Below are positions 44,237-52,060 of a DNA stretch of 64,000 nucleotides, in pieces; position 1 is the stretch's first letter, and each line of letters opens with the position of its first letter. The translations under genes were made by a program, and so were the position numbers. The notes beneath the pieces were generated by a model, which made no database searches, was not told the DNA's origin, and worked only from the letters and a program-made list of their open reading frames with translations. Where the stretch lies: NCBI RefSeq assembly GCF_000474275.2, contig NZ_ATAE01000003.1, positions 1-64,000 on the forward strand. The letters run 5' to 3'. This DNA comes from Alkalihalophilus marmarensis DSM 21297. Its GTDB lineage: Bacteria > Bacillota > Bacilli > Bacillales > Bacillaceae_D.

Positions 44237-44266
44237 CTTCATAACCTCCTTTTATTTTGTGTTTTT

Positions 44267-44401
44267 TTACATATAAAGTTTGTTAATAAGCTGTTCGTGC
44301 TTATCTTCATGCTGCTGCTGCCGTACTACTTTTTCTAATTGCTTCCCGTCTAGTTTCTTATTTTGAATGGTGACTGTTAAAAATAAAATGGAAAATGTCA
44401 T
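44267..44401 (-). CDS. YrzI-like micro-protein (44 aa)
   Basis: A 44-residue gene: MTFSILFLTVTIQNKKLDGK then QLEKVVRQQQHEDKHEQLIN and KLYM. GAGGAGGTGG is the RBS. It is clearly homologous to the gene at 43984 in the hydrophobic start and the E[KR][LV]V[ER]QQxxED helix. Confidence 0.78.
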   Translation of the reverse strand: MTFSILFLTVTIQNKKLDGKQLEKVVRQQQHEDKHEQLINKLYM

Positions 44402-44491
44402 GACTATCCACCTCCTCTCAAAGGGTTATTATATGAGTACATAGCAAGCTATGGTGACCCCTGTGGTAAAAAATGGGTGTGAAAATGAGCG

Positions 44492-44523
44492 CAAAAAAGC
44501 CACAGGTAGGGAGTCCTGTGGCT
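44492..44523 (-). terminator. Second tandem terminator after the 32-codon gene
   Basis: AGCCACAGG (44498-44506) pairs with CCTGTGGCT (44515-44523). The A tract at 44493-44498 gives a U tract on the minus strand. Its arms nearly equal those of the next hairpin. Confidence 0.85.
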
Positions 44524-44531
44524 GAATGAAG

Positions 44532-44564
44532 AAAAAAAGCCACAGGTCTATGACACCTGCGGCT
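44532..44564 (-). terminator. First tandem terminator after the 32-codon gene
   Basis: AGCCACAGGT (44538-44547) pairs with ACCTGCGGCT (44555-44564), with one G-U-type or mismatched pair. A6 at 44532-44537 gives the minus-strand U tract. Confidence 0.85.
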
Positions 44565-44591
44565 TTTAGCTCAATATGTATAGAACGTAAA

Positions 44592-44690
44592 TTAAAACGA
44601 ACTAGCCATTTTGAGTGAGGCAGCAGGTTGTGAACATGATGTAGGTAAATCGCAGCGATCAATTAAACTAACTGGTAATAAGTTCATCAT
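44592..44690 (-). CDS. Hidden 32-residue peptide gene
   Basis: ATG 44690 is nine nt after AAAAGGAGG and reads MMNLLPVSLIDRCDLPTSC, then SQPAASLKMASSF. It has two cysteines six apart and no obvious signal peptide or membrane helix. A perfectly spaced sigma-A promoter lies 43 nt upstream and two terminators lie downstream, so this is a complete independent transcription unit. No family recognised. It could be a leader, a signalling peptide or a small regulatory RNA with an incidental frame. Confidence 0.65.
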   Translation of the reverse strand: MMNLLPVSLIDRCDLPTSCSQPAASLKMASSF

Positions 44691-44732
44691 TTTGTTCAGC
44701 CTCCTTTTCACTCAAATTTGTTTACATATGGA

Positions 44733-44761
44733 ATTATATACAAGAAAGTGGAATTTGTAAA
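44733..44761 (-). promoter_or_regulatory. Sigma-A promoter of the 32-codon gene
   Basis: On the minus strand TTTACA (44756-44761), a 17-nt spacer, and TATAAT (44733-44738). The -35 sits in TGTAAAC, which forms an inverted repeat with GTTTACA at 44720-44726; the pair brackets the -10 and could be an operator. Confidence 0.8.
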
Positions 44762-44935
44762 CGGTAATTATGAAATTTGTTTGTCTTTTTGTTCTTGAGG
44801 GTTGACAAATGGCGGCGTGAAATTATTCTTGTAGATTAATAAACTAACAATTTAAGTAAGGTAAAGATAATGAAAGGCTTAATAAGCAAGGGAGGGTGAG
44901 TAATAGCTAACATTCCTTTTAATACATCAACATAA
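44762..44935. other. Intergenic region without a recognised feature
   Basis: AT-rich DNA between the peptide-gene promoter and the importer terminator. GGGAGGGTGA at 44890 resembles an RBS but no frame of useful length follows. I see nothing else. Confidence 0.5.
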
Positions 44936-44979
44936 TAAAAAATACCTTCGCCCATTTAATTAGGGGGAAGGTATTTTTG
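44936..44979 (-). terminator. Terminator of the SsuABC-type operon
   Basis: AAAAATACCTTC-CCC pairs with GGG-GAAGGTATTTTT around an AT-rich loop. Confidence 0.92.
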
Positions 44980-44980
44980 T

Positions 44981-45991
44981 TTATTCTGCTAAAATTGCAT
45001 CAAGGCGGGAGGTGTCTACAAAACCATCAAGATCTGGTTCTTTATCCATGAATTTTAATTCATATGAGGCATCTGCCCAAGCTTGTAGTGCTTCTGGATG
45101 TGTTTCAGTTGTAACTACCATGCGCTCCCAAGCTTCAGATAATACTGTTTCAGGAAGACGCTGCTGGGTTAAATTAAAGAGTGAATCGTTAATTGTTTCT
45201 AATGTACCTTCTGTATTTTCTTGTGTGTATTCAACAGCTGTTTTATGACCGCGTAAGAATGCATCTACAGTTTCAGGGTTCTGCTCTAAAAATTGTTTAG
45301 ATGTAACGATGACAACACTAGGAAGCGTTTCGCCTAAGAAAACTTGATCCCATTCAGTAATAACGTTAGCGCCTAGCTCTTCCACTAAATACGTACCCCA
45401 TGGCTCTGGAGCTGCTGCTGCATCAATTTGACCTTGTTCAAACATAGCAACCATATTTGCAGGAGCAATACGAGATTGATGCTCAACTGTTCCGCCTACG
45501 CGGTTCGATTCTAAACCAAGCTCTTTAAGCATCATTTCAAGTTGAACATTGTGTGTGCAGCCATTACCTGGTGTACAGAAAGACTTGCCGCCGAAATCTT
45601 CAAGTGTTTCGATACCTGAGCCGTCACGTGCAACAATTAGGGTTGCACCATTTGCTGCAGCACCTAACACGACAATATCTCCGCCAGTCAGGAAGTAGTT
45701 AATCGCAGGGCCGGGTCCGACATACCCGATATCAAGATTCCCCGTTTCTAGTGCCTCAATAAAGTCATTTCCATTAGGATAATGCTGATAATCTGCTGTT
45801 ACTTCTCCTAGCTCTTCGTCAAAAAAGCCTTTTTCTTTACCTACAATTGCAGCTGCATGGTCCAAGTTGGGAAAATATCCTACATTGATATTTTCTGCAG
45901 GGCCATCTCCAGTTGTAGAGCCCGCTCCACAAGCAGTCAGCGCAGCAATCGTTAAAGCAATTCCACTTGCTTTTAACCATTTCTTCATCAT
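44981..45991 (-). CDS. ABC importer binding lipoprotein, SsuA/NrtA type
   Basis: A 336-residue lipoprotein from ATG 45991 after GGGGGAG. Lipobox ALTAC gives Cys 21. The mature part has the NMT1/SsuA pattern: NVGYFPNLDHAAAIVGKEKG, NGNDFIEALETGNLDIGYVG, GKSFCTPGNGCTHNVQLEMM, AAAAPEPWGTYLVEE. It binds the substrate outside the cell. The ligand may be an aliphatic sulfonate, taurine, nitrate or a thiamine precursor; the sequence does not decide. Confidence 0.88.
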   Translation of the reverse strand: MMKKWLKASGIALTIAALTACGAGSTTGDGPAENINVGYFPNLDHAAAIVGKEKGFFDEELGEVTADYQHYPNGNDFIEALETGNLDIGYVGPGPAINYFLTGGDIVVLGAAANGATLIVARDGSGIETLEDFGGKSFCTPGNGCTHNVQLEMMLKELGLESNRVGGTVEHQSRIAPANMVAMFEQGQIDAAAAPEPWGTYLVEELGANVITEWDQVFLGETLPSVVIVTSKQFLEQNPETVDAFLRGHKTAVEYTQENTEGTLETINDSLFNLTQQRLPETVLSEAWERMVVTTETHPEALQAWADASYELKFMDKEPDLDGFVDTSRLDAILAE

Positions 45992-46011
45992 TTTCTCCCC
46001 CATATTCTTTT

Positions 46012-46767
46012 TTATTTTGAGTAACCCCATCTTTGCAATACTTTACGCTCGATCGGATTGAAAATTAGATATTCTACAATTAAGCCAATCACAGCGATAA
46101 TAATCATAATAGCGATAACTAATTCCATATTGAAAAAGTCACGTGCATCTAGAAGTGTACGACCAAGTCCGCCTCTGCCAAGTAGTTCAGCTGCCATTAA
46201 TGCCCGCCAGCCAAATGCCCAAGCAAGTCGTACACCAGTTAGAGCAGAAGGGATTGAAGCAGGGATAAGAACTTTCCAAACAAGTTCAAGACCCTTATAC
46301 CCCATTGTTCTTGCAGCTCGAATGAGTAGTGGTTGAACATTTTTAATACCCATCCGCATGTTCATTGTCATCGGCCATGTGCCGCCTAAGATGATGACAA
46401 ACAAAATCGCTAAGGAGCCGCCTTGAAACATGACAAGAGCTAATGGAAGCCAGACGATACTCGGAACGGATTGCAAAGCTACAACGAGAGATCCGAGGGT
46501 TTCGTCTGCTAGTTTAGAAGTAGCAAGAATAATACCGAGTATAGATCCGATAATTACGGCAAGTGCGAAGCCCAAACTGATCCGTCCCATACTTGTAGTA
46601 AGTGCTGCTGTTAAAATCCCTGTCTCAAAAAATCCTCTGTACAACTCAACGAATGAGAGGAGGGGAGACGGGAACATTCGTGTTTGAAAAAGGTCAATTC
46701 TATATATGATCTCCCATATCGCGATGAGAGCGATAAAGAAGAGTAGCCTTCTGACTATTGTAGTCAT
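46012..46767 (-). CDS. ABC importer permease, SsuC type
   Basis: A 251-residue permease with six membrane segments and the EAA-type loop (RAARTMGYKGLELVWKVLIP, ASIPSALTGVRLAWAFGWRA). ATG 46767 follows AGGAGG (10 nt). It overlaps the 3' end of the ATPase gene by 68 nt and precedes the binding protein by 20 nt, so the three form one operon. Confidence 0.92.
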   Translation of the reverse strand: MTTIVRRLLFFIALIAIWEIIYRIDLFQTRMFPSPLLSFVELYRGFFETGILTAALTTSMGRISLGFALAVIIGSILGIILATSKLADETLGSLVVALQSVPSIVWLPLALVMFQGGSLAILFVIILGGTWPMTMNMRMGIKNVQPLLIRAARTMGYKGLELVWKVLIPASIPSALTGVRLAWAFGWRALMAAELLGRGGLGRTLLDARDFFNMELVIAIMIIIAVIGLIVEYLIFNPIERKVLQRWGYSK

Positions 46768-47545
46768 CTCCCATTTCCTCCTTCATAACTTTTTCGATTT
46801 CTCCAGCTAATTGATCGTTAATTTTCTCTTCAAGTTCTGCAAACTCTTTTGAAGACGGCTTTCTTGGACGTGGGAGATTCACATCAAAAATATTAATAAT
46901 ACCACCAGGGCGAGTGCCCATTAATACGATACGGTCAGATAATAAGATTGATTCACGGATATTATGAGTGACAAAAAGAATAGTTTTTCTTGTTTGTTCC
47001 CATATATATTGAACTTCTTTATGAAGCATTGATCGTGTTTGTTCATCTAATGCGCCGAATGGTTCATCCATTAAAAGAACATCTGGGTCCATAGCAAGAG
47101 CTCTGGCTATGGCTACACGCTGCTTCATTCCACCTGATAGTTCATGTGGGTAGGAGTCGATAAATTTACTTAAATGAACCAGCTTTAAATATTGAATCGC
47201 GCGTTCTCTAGCTTCTTGTTTGCTGTATTGTTTTTTAAGGGCAAATGTGACATTCTCAATCACGCTTAGCCAAGGCATTAATGCAGCTTCTTGGAAGACG
47301 ACCCCGCGGTCCGCTCCTGGTCCTGCTACAGGTTTATTTCCGACTGAAACAGTTCCTTTTGATGCTTGATCGAGACCAGCAACAATATTTAATAAGGTTG
47401 ATTTTCCACAGCCTGATGGCCCGAGCAATGAAACAAACTCACCTGATTTCACTTCTAAATCTATCTCTTCAAATACCGTGTATGCGGTATTGTCTTGTTT
47501 GTTATCGAATGTTTTACCAACACTCTTAATTGATACACCAGCCAT
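46700..47545 (-). CDS. ABC importer ATPase, SsuB/TauB type
   Basis: A 281-residue ATPase: Walker A GPSGCGKST near 42, signature LSGGMKQRVAIARALAMDPD, Walker B VLLMDEPFGALDE, switch His in FVTHNIRESI. AAAGGAGC is the RBS. About 20 C-terminal residues are encoded in DNA shared with the permease gene, an unusually long overlap. First gene of the operon under the sigma-A promoter at 47614. Confidence 0.93.
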   Translation of the reverse strand: MAGVSIKSVGKTFDNKQDNTAYTVFEEIDLEVKSGEFVSLLGPSGCGKSTLLNIVAGLDQASKGTVSVGNKPVAGPGADRGVVFQEAALMPWLSVIENVTFALKKQYSKQEARERAIQYLKLVHLSKFIDSYPHELSGGMKQRVAIARALAMDPDVLLMDEPFGALDEQTRSMLHKEVQYIWEQTRKTILFVTHNIRESILLSDRIVLMGTRPGGIINIFDVNLPRPRKPSSKEFAELEEKINDQLAGEIEKVMKEEMGDDYNSQKATLLYRSHRDMGDHI

Positions 47546-47613
47546 TGGTTGCTCCTTTCTAAAATGCTAATATTTTATAAATCATATCAACTTAGTAGGT
47601 TTTGGTTGTTCTT

Positions 47614-47642
47614 AGTATATGTAGAGTTGAGGGAAGTGTCAA
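47614..47642 (-). promoter_or_regulatory. Sigma-A promoter of the SsuABC-type operon
   Basis: On the minus strand TTGACA (47637-47642), a 17-nt spacer, TATACT (47614-47619). Near-consensus and 69 nt before the ATPase start. Confidence 0.8.
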
Positions 47643-47842
47643 TCGTTTTTTAAAACTAAATAAATCTACTCAGGTAAAAGAAATGTGTTGATTTTTAGTT
47701 CAATTTCCATCATTCTATAACTTTGTGGTAAACTAAGCGTTGTAATCTACTTGAAGTGATTAAGCAATTTGATACAAATTGATATATTTTACCGTTTTAT
47801 CTTAATGGATAACGATAATTATACAAGACGGGGAGAGCCAAG

Positions 47843-48412
47843 ATGACTAAACAATGGGAATTAATAGATGCACTACGTCATACTCGTCATGATTGGCTGA
47901 ATGTTATTCAACTAATAAAGGGGAATTTAGCTTTAAAGCGCTATGATCGAATTGAACAGATTATTGAGGAAGTAACGGCTCAATCTTTAAATGAAAGTAA
48001 ATTATCGGTCATGGATACACCGGATGTAGCAGCATTTTTGCTCACATACAACTGGGAGTGTACTAAAATGAAGATTGATGTTGATGTAATCGGTGAAATT
48101 CAATCCCTTAATGCCAATGAAGACAAGCTGTACAGAACCTGTCAAACCATCATTAATCAAATGGCAGAATTAAGTTCTAGTAGTTCTGAAAACCACCTTC
48201 TTATAACATTTTTATTTACACATACTGAAGAAGAGTCGGGAAATCACAACAACTGTCAACTGACATTCGACTATCAAGGAATATTACAAATGAATAAAGA
48301 AGAATGGCACCAAATTTTAAAGAGTTTGGAGCTTGAAGTGGATGTTAAAGTCGATCTGATCGAATGGAATGAACATGAATGTGTTCTCCAAACAACGTTC
48401 ACAATAAATTGA
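47843..48412 (+). CDS. spo0B: Sporulation initiation phosphotransferase Spo0B
   Basis: A 189-residue protein starting at ATG 47843, after GGGGAGAG. The N-terminal helical hairpin carries the phosphorylated His in LRHTRHDWLNVIQLIKGN. The C-terminal half has a degenerate GHKL-like fold. It passes phosphate from Spo0F to Spo0A in the sporulation phosphorelay. Directly upstream of obg, as in B. subtilis; ribosomal genes rplU and rpmA that usually precede it are absent. Confidence 0.92.
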   Translation: MTKQWELIDALRHTRHDWLNVIQLIKGNLALKRYDRIEQIIEEVTAQSLNESKLSVMDTPDVAAFLLTYNWECTKMKIDVDVIGEIQSLNANEDKLYRTCQTIINQMAELSSSSSENHLLITFLFTHTEEESGNHNNCQLTFDYQGILQMNKEEWHQILKSLELEVDVKVDLIEWNEHECVLQTTFTIN

Positions 48413-48423
48413 GGTGAAAATAC

Positions 48424-49710
48424 ATGTTTGTAGATAAGGTTAAGGTTTATGTAAAAGGCGGTGACGGGGGTAATGGAATGGTTGCTTACCGCCGAGAAAA
48501 GTATGTACCAGACGGTGGCCCTGCTGGTGGAGACGGAGGAAAAGGAGCAAGCGTTGTTTTTGAAGTAGAAGAAGGCTTGCGTACATTAATGGATTTCCGC
48601 TATCAAAGACATTTTAAGGCGCCGCGCGGGGAGCATGGACGCTCTAAAAGCCAGCACGGTAAAAATTCGCCAGATATGGTCGTTAAAGTTCCACCTGGTA
48701 CAACGGTACTAGATGATCAGACAGGACAGGTAATTGCGGACTTAACAGAGCACGGTCAACGCGCAGTTATTGCAAAAGGAGGCCGCGGGGGACGTGGGAA
48801 TACTCGATTTGCAACACCTGTAAATCCGGCACCTGAAATTGCTGAAAATGGCGAACCAGGTCAAGAGCGTGATGTGGTGCTTGAGTTGAAAGTGTTAGCT
48901 GATGTTGGATTAGTTGGATTCCCAAGCGTTGGTAAGTCAACATTATTATCCGTTGTTTCTGCAGCTAAACCTAAAATTGCGGATTATCACTTTACGACGA
49001 TTACTCCTAACCTAGGAGTTGTAGAAACAGAAGACCATCGTAGTTTTGTTATGGCAGATTTGCCTGGATTGATTGAAGGAGCTCACCAAGGAGTTGGGTT
49101 AGGCCATCAATTCTTGCGTCATATTGAACGTACGAGAGTCATTGTTCATATGATTGATATGTCTGCTCTTGAAGGCAGAGATCCTTATGAAGATTATTTA
49201 AAGATTAACGAAGAATTAAAACAATACAACATGCGTCTTCTTGAACGTCCGCAGCTTATTGTTGCTAATAAAATGGACATGCCTGATTCAGAAGAGAATC
49301 TTAAGATCTTTAAAGAAAAAATGGAAGATGATGTAGAAATCTTCCCTATTTCAACGGTCACAAGACAAGGGCTTCGCGACTTGCTTCTTACAATTGCTGA
49401 CAAAATTGAAACGACGCCTGAGTTCCCTCTTTACGATGAAGAAGAGAAGGAGTCAACACGTGTGGTTTATAAGCATGAGAAAAAAGAGCTGCCATTTGTT
49501 ATCAGCCGTGATGATAGTGGAACGTTTGTTATCAGCGGAGCTGAAATTGAACGCTTAACGAAAATGACCGACTTTACTCATGATGAATCCATTCGCCGTT
49601 TCTCAAGAACTCTTCGTCATATGGGTGTTGATGATGCATTGCGCGAACGCGGAGCAAAAGATGGCGATCTTGTTCGTCTGCTCAAGTTTGAATTCGAATT
49701 TATTGAATAA
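48424..49710 (+). CDS. obg: GTPase ObgE/CgtA
   Basis: A 428-residue GTPase. The glycine-rich Obg fold ([32 protein letters not shown]-like) occupies 1-158, the G domain follows with [19 protein letters not shown] and ANKMD, and an OCT domain ends the protein. It associates with the 50S subunit and links GTP level to growth, sporulation and sigma-B. It follows spo0B after 11 nt. Confidence 0.98.
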   Translation: MFVDKVKVYVKGGDGGNGMVAYRREKYVPDGGPAGGDGGKGASVVFEVEEGLRTLMDFRYQRHFKAPRGEHGRSKSQHGKNSPDMVVKVPPGTTVLDDQTGQVIADLTEHGQRAVIAKGGRGGRGNTRFATPVNPAPEIAENGEPGQERDVVLELKVLADVGLVGFPSVGKSTLLSVVSAAKPKIADYHFTTITPNLGVVETEDHRSFVMADLPGLIEGAHQGVGLGHQFLRHIERTRVIVHMIDMSALEGRDPYEDYLKINEELKQYNMRLLERPQLIVANKMDMPDSEENLKIFKEKMEDDVEIFPISTVTRQGLRDLLLTIADKIETTPEFPLYDEEEKESTRVVYKHEKKELPFVISRDDSGTFVISGAEIERLTKMTDFTHDESIRRFSRTLRHMGVDDALRERGAKDGDLVRLLKFEFEFIE

Positions 49711-49737
49711 AAACCATAAGATATATGCATATAAAGG

Positions 49738-49770
49738 GAAAACTGTCTTGTCTAAAGAGACAGTTTTTCT
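49738..49770 (+). terminator. Terminator after obg
   Basis: AAAACTGTCT pairs with AGA-ACAGTTTTT around TGTCTAA. Confidence 0.82.
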
Positions 49771-49862
49771 TTATGTGTGGACAAAATGTCAGAAAACGGT
49801 TGTCAAATCAGGATAACCGTTATTATAATAGGGAGAAGATTTAGAAGACGGTGGTGAAGTGT

Positions 49863-50306
49863 ATGTCGCGTAAACAATTTTATTTAGTCCGTGAGGATAT
49901 GCTGACTGATGCAATGCAAAAAACGTTAAATGCTAAAGCGCTGCTTGACTCAGGGAAGATAAAAAAAATAAATGAAGCAGTAACGATTGCGGGACTGAGC
50001 CGTAGTGCATTTTATAAATATAAGGACGGAATTTTCCCCTTTAATACAATGGTTAAAGAGAAAATCATTACATTATCAATCAACTTAGTAGATCGCTCAG
50101 GTACGTTGTCTCAACTGTTACAAAAAATTGCAGAAACCGGAGCGAATGTATTAACCATTAATCAAACAATTCCATTACAAGGCAGAGCTCATATTACCTT
50201 GTCAATTGATACATCCCCTATGAAGATCGACCTAGATGAATTAATGGAGCAAGTTGAAGTTGTTGATTCAGTTGAAAAGGTTGAACTTGTTGGATCAGGG
50301 TTTTAG
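49863..50306 (+). CDS. pheB: ACT-domain protein PheB
   Basis: A 147-residue protein from ATG 49863 (a GTG-type start 12 nt upstream has no better RBS). An N-terminal helical part (KQFYLVREDMLTDAMQKTLN) with an HTH-like segment (INEAVTIAGLSRSAFYKY) precedes an ACT domain (LSINLVDRSGTLSQLLQKIA, TINQTIPLQGRAHITLSID). B. subtilis PheB has the same length and order before pheA. It probably binds an amino acid to affect phenylalanine synthesis. Confidence 0.95.
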   Translation: MSRKQFYLVREDMLTDAMQKTLNAKALLDSGKIKKINEAVTIAGLSRSAFYKYKDGIFPFNTMVKEKIITLSINLVDRSGTLSQLLQKIAETGANVLTINQTIPLQGRAHITLSIDTSPMKIDLDELMEQVEVVDSVEKVELVGSGF

Positions 50307-50348
50307 GGAACCGATTGTTTAGACGAGTAGAGTTGAGGAGTGATTAAG

Positions 50349-51224
50349 ATGAAAGTGAGTTATTTAGGACCTGTTGGAACATTTACAGAGATGGCTGCAA
50401 AAGCCTTTTTTCCATTAAGTGACCGGGTGCCATTTAAGACGATCCCTGCTTGTATAGAGGCAGTGGCCGAAGAGGCATGTGATGCTTGTGTCGTCCCTAT
50501 AGAAAATACAATTGAGGGTTCAGTAAACATGACCATTGATTATCTTGTACATAAGCAGCGATTGCCTATTATGGGAACCATTACGATCCCAATCGCTCAA
50601 CATTTGCTTATGCACCCTAAACAGGCGGGGAAGACACCGAAGAAGATTATTTCTCATCCCCATGCTATTGCCCAATGTCATGATTACTTACAAAGTGAAT
50701 ATTCTCTTGTTGATACGGAATTTATGAATTCAACAGCGGAAGCTGCCCAAATGGTAGCTAATCATCCTGATCAGCCGATTGCAGCCATTGCAAATGAATT
50801 AGCTGCATCTGAGTATGAGCTCGATTTTGTAGGGTATGACATCCATGATTACAATAACAATCACACACGCTTTATCGTTTTAGCAAAAGAAGAAACAAAA
50901 CTTAAGCTTCCTGCTTTAAATAGCGGCTATAAAACAACGTTAATGGTCACGCTGCCTTCGGATTATTCAGGTGCACTTCATCAAGTTCTGTCTGCGTTTG
51001 CTTGGAGAAAACTGAACTTGTCGAAAATCGAATCTAGGCCAACTAAAACCGGCTTAGGAAATTACTTCTTTCTCATTGATGTCGACCAGCTACAAGACGA
51101 TGTACTCATTCCGGGTGTGAAATCAGAACTTGAAGCTCTAGGCTGCGGTGTGGACATTTTAGGAAGTTATCCATGTGTTCATTATCAAGATCAATCAAAG
51201 AAAACAAGCCCTACATCGTGCTAA
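50349..51224 (+). CDS. pheA: Prephenate dehydratase PheA
   Basis: A 291-residue enzyme from ATG 50349 after GAGGAG. The catalytic domain shows YLGPVGTFTEMAAKAFF, VVPIENTIEGSVNMTIDYLV and NNHTRFIVLA; the ACT regulatory domain has LMVTLPSDYSGALHQVLSAF and LSKIESRPTKTGLGNYFFLID with the Phe-binding ESRP. It makes phenylpyruvate from prephenate. Operon with pheB. Confidence 0.98.
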   Translation: MKVSYLGPVGTFTEMAAKAFFPLSDRVPFKTIPACIEAVAEEACDACVVPIENTIEGSVNMTIDYLVHKQRLPIMGTITIPIAQHLLMHPKQAGKTPKKIISHPHAIAQCHDYLQSEYSLVDTEFMNSTAEAAQMVANHPDQPIAAIANELAASEYELDFVGYDIHDYNNNHTRFIVLAKEETKLKLPALNSGYKTTLMVTLPSDYSGALHQVLSAFAWRKLNLSKIESRPTKTGLGNYFFLIDVDQLQDDVLIPGVKSELEALGCGVDILGSYPCVHYQDQSKKTSPTSC

Positions 51225-51240
51225 GGGGCTTGTTTTTTTA
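51202..51240 (+). terminator. Terminator after pheA
   Basis: AACAAGCCC pairs with GGGCTTGTT across the stop codon, followed by T7. Confidence 0.9.
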
Positions 51241-51254
51241 TTTTTAGCTTATGT

Positions 51255-51788
51255 TTAATCCTCTAATAAATATCCTTTTTTACGAAGAGCCGAAATGGCA
51301 TCCTCTAATTGTTTAGGTGTATCTGCTTCGATAGTGTGAAGGTGTACGCCATTTGTCAGTTCTGAGAGGAGCGTGGCATTTGTTGCTTTCATTTCTTCAT
51401 TAAATTGCTGAACTTGTTGTCTCGTATGGAAATGGAGAGAAGCTGTGAGTTCTCCGTACATCGGATGTTCTACAATCACGTTGATCACTTTCACGCCATA
51501 GTCCACCAATGTATATAGTTCATCCATTGCATCAGTTGGTTGATGCTGGCATGCAATCAGCCTTTGGTGCTTTTCCTTTGTATGAGTCTGCATATATAAA
51601 TAGCCATTTGATGTCGCGATGATGGGATATCCTTTCGCTTTTAACAATGACATATCTTGTACGATCACTTGGCGGCTGACATTTGTACGAACAGATAATT
51701 CTTTACCAGTAAGTGCTTCCGTACTTTCTTTTAGCCAATCAAGTATTTGTTCACGACGTTCGTCTCCATATAATTTTTTATCGTTCAT
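51255..51788 (-). CDS. niaR: NAD biosynthesis repressor NiaR (YrxA)
   Basis: A 177-residue regulator. N-terminal HTH (ERREQILDWLKESTEALTGK, RTNVSRQVIVQDMSLLKAKG) and a C-terminal 3H domain with His-rich metal and nicotinate site (KVINVIVEHPMYGELTASLH). It represses NAD synthesis or niacin uptake genes when nicotinate is present. Position between pheA and safA matches yrxA in B. subtilis. AAAGGAG is 11 nt before the ATG. Confidence 0.94.
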   Translation of the reverse strand: MNDKKLYGDERREQILDWLKESTEALTGKELSVRTNVSRQVIVQDMSLLKAKGYPIIATSNGYLYMQTHTKEKHQRLIACQHQPTDAMDELYTLVDYGVKVINVIVEHPMYGELTASLHFHTRQQVQQFNEEMKATNATLLSELTNGVHLHTIEADTPKQLEDAISALRKKGYLLED

Positions 51789-52060
51789 TATGTTCCATTC
51801 TCCTTTTCTGCCAACACCAATTTCTTATCCTAAGTATAACACGAATGAGTTGTATAGCCGTGTTGGTCCTAGACCTTTGAATTTATTGAACGCTTAGGCA
51901 TAAACCTATTTTTGTCATCATACATTGTGCTAGAAACGGTTTCTTCTCGGTAATTCTCATGAAAGAATAGCTGACCAAAAAGCTATTGGACGAATAGAAG
52001 TGTCAATACGCCTATATCGGCATACGATGAAAAAGAATGGTTAGAGGAGGGAGTAAGAAC
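51789..52060. other. Divergent promoter region of niaR and safA
   Basis: A 270-nt gap. CATACGATG (52021-52029) before safA resembles a sporulation -10 box (sigma-E/K type), but I do not find a well-spaced -35. I see no NiaR operator that I could defend. Confidence 0.4.

Noticed and set aside
44429-44662. A 77-codon minus-strand frame over the tandem terminators
   Set aside because: It runs through both terminator hairpins in another frame and lacks an RBS; the 32-codon frame explains the signals better.
44880-44922. A nine-codon frame before GGGAGGGTGA
   Set aside because: Too short to judge and no coding frame follows the RBS-like sequence.
49580-49816. A 78-codon plus frame at the end of obg
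   Set aside because: It lies inside obg in another frame and runs through the obg terminator.
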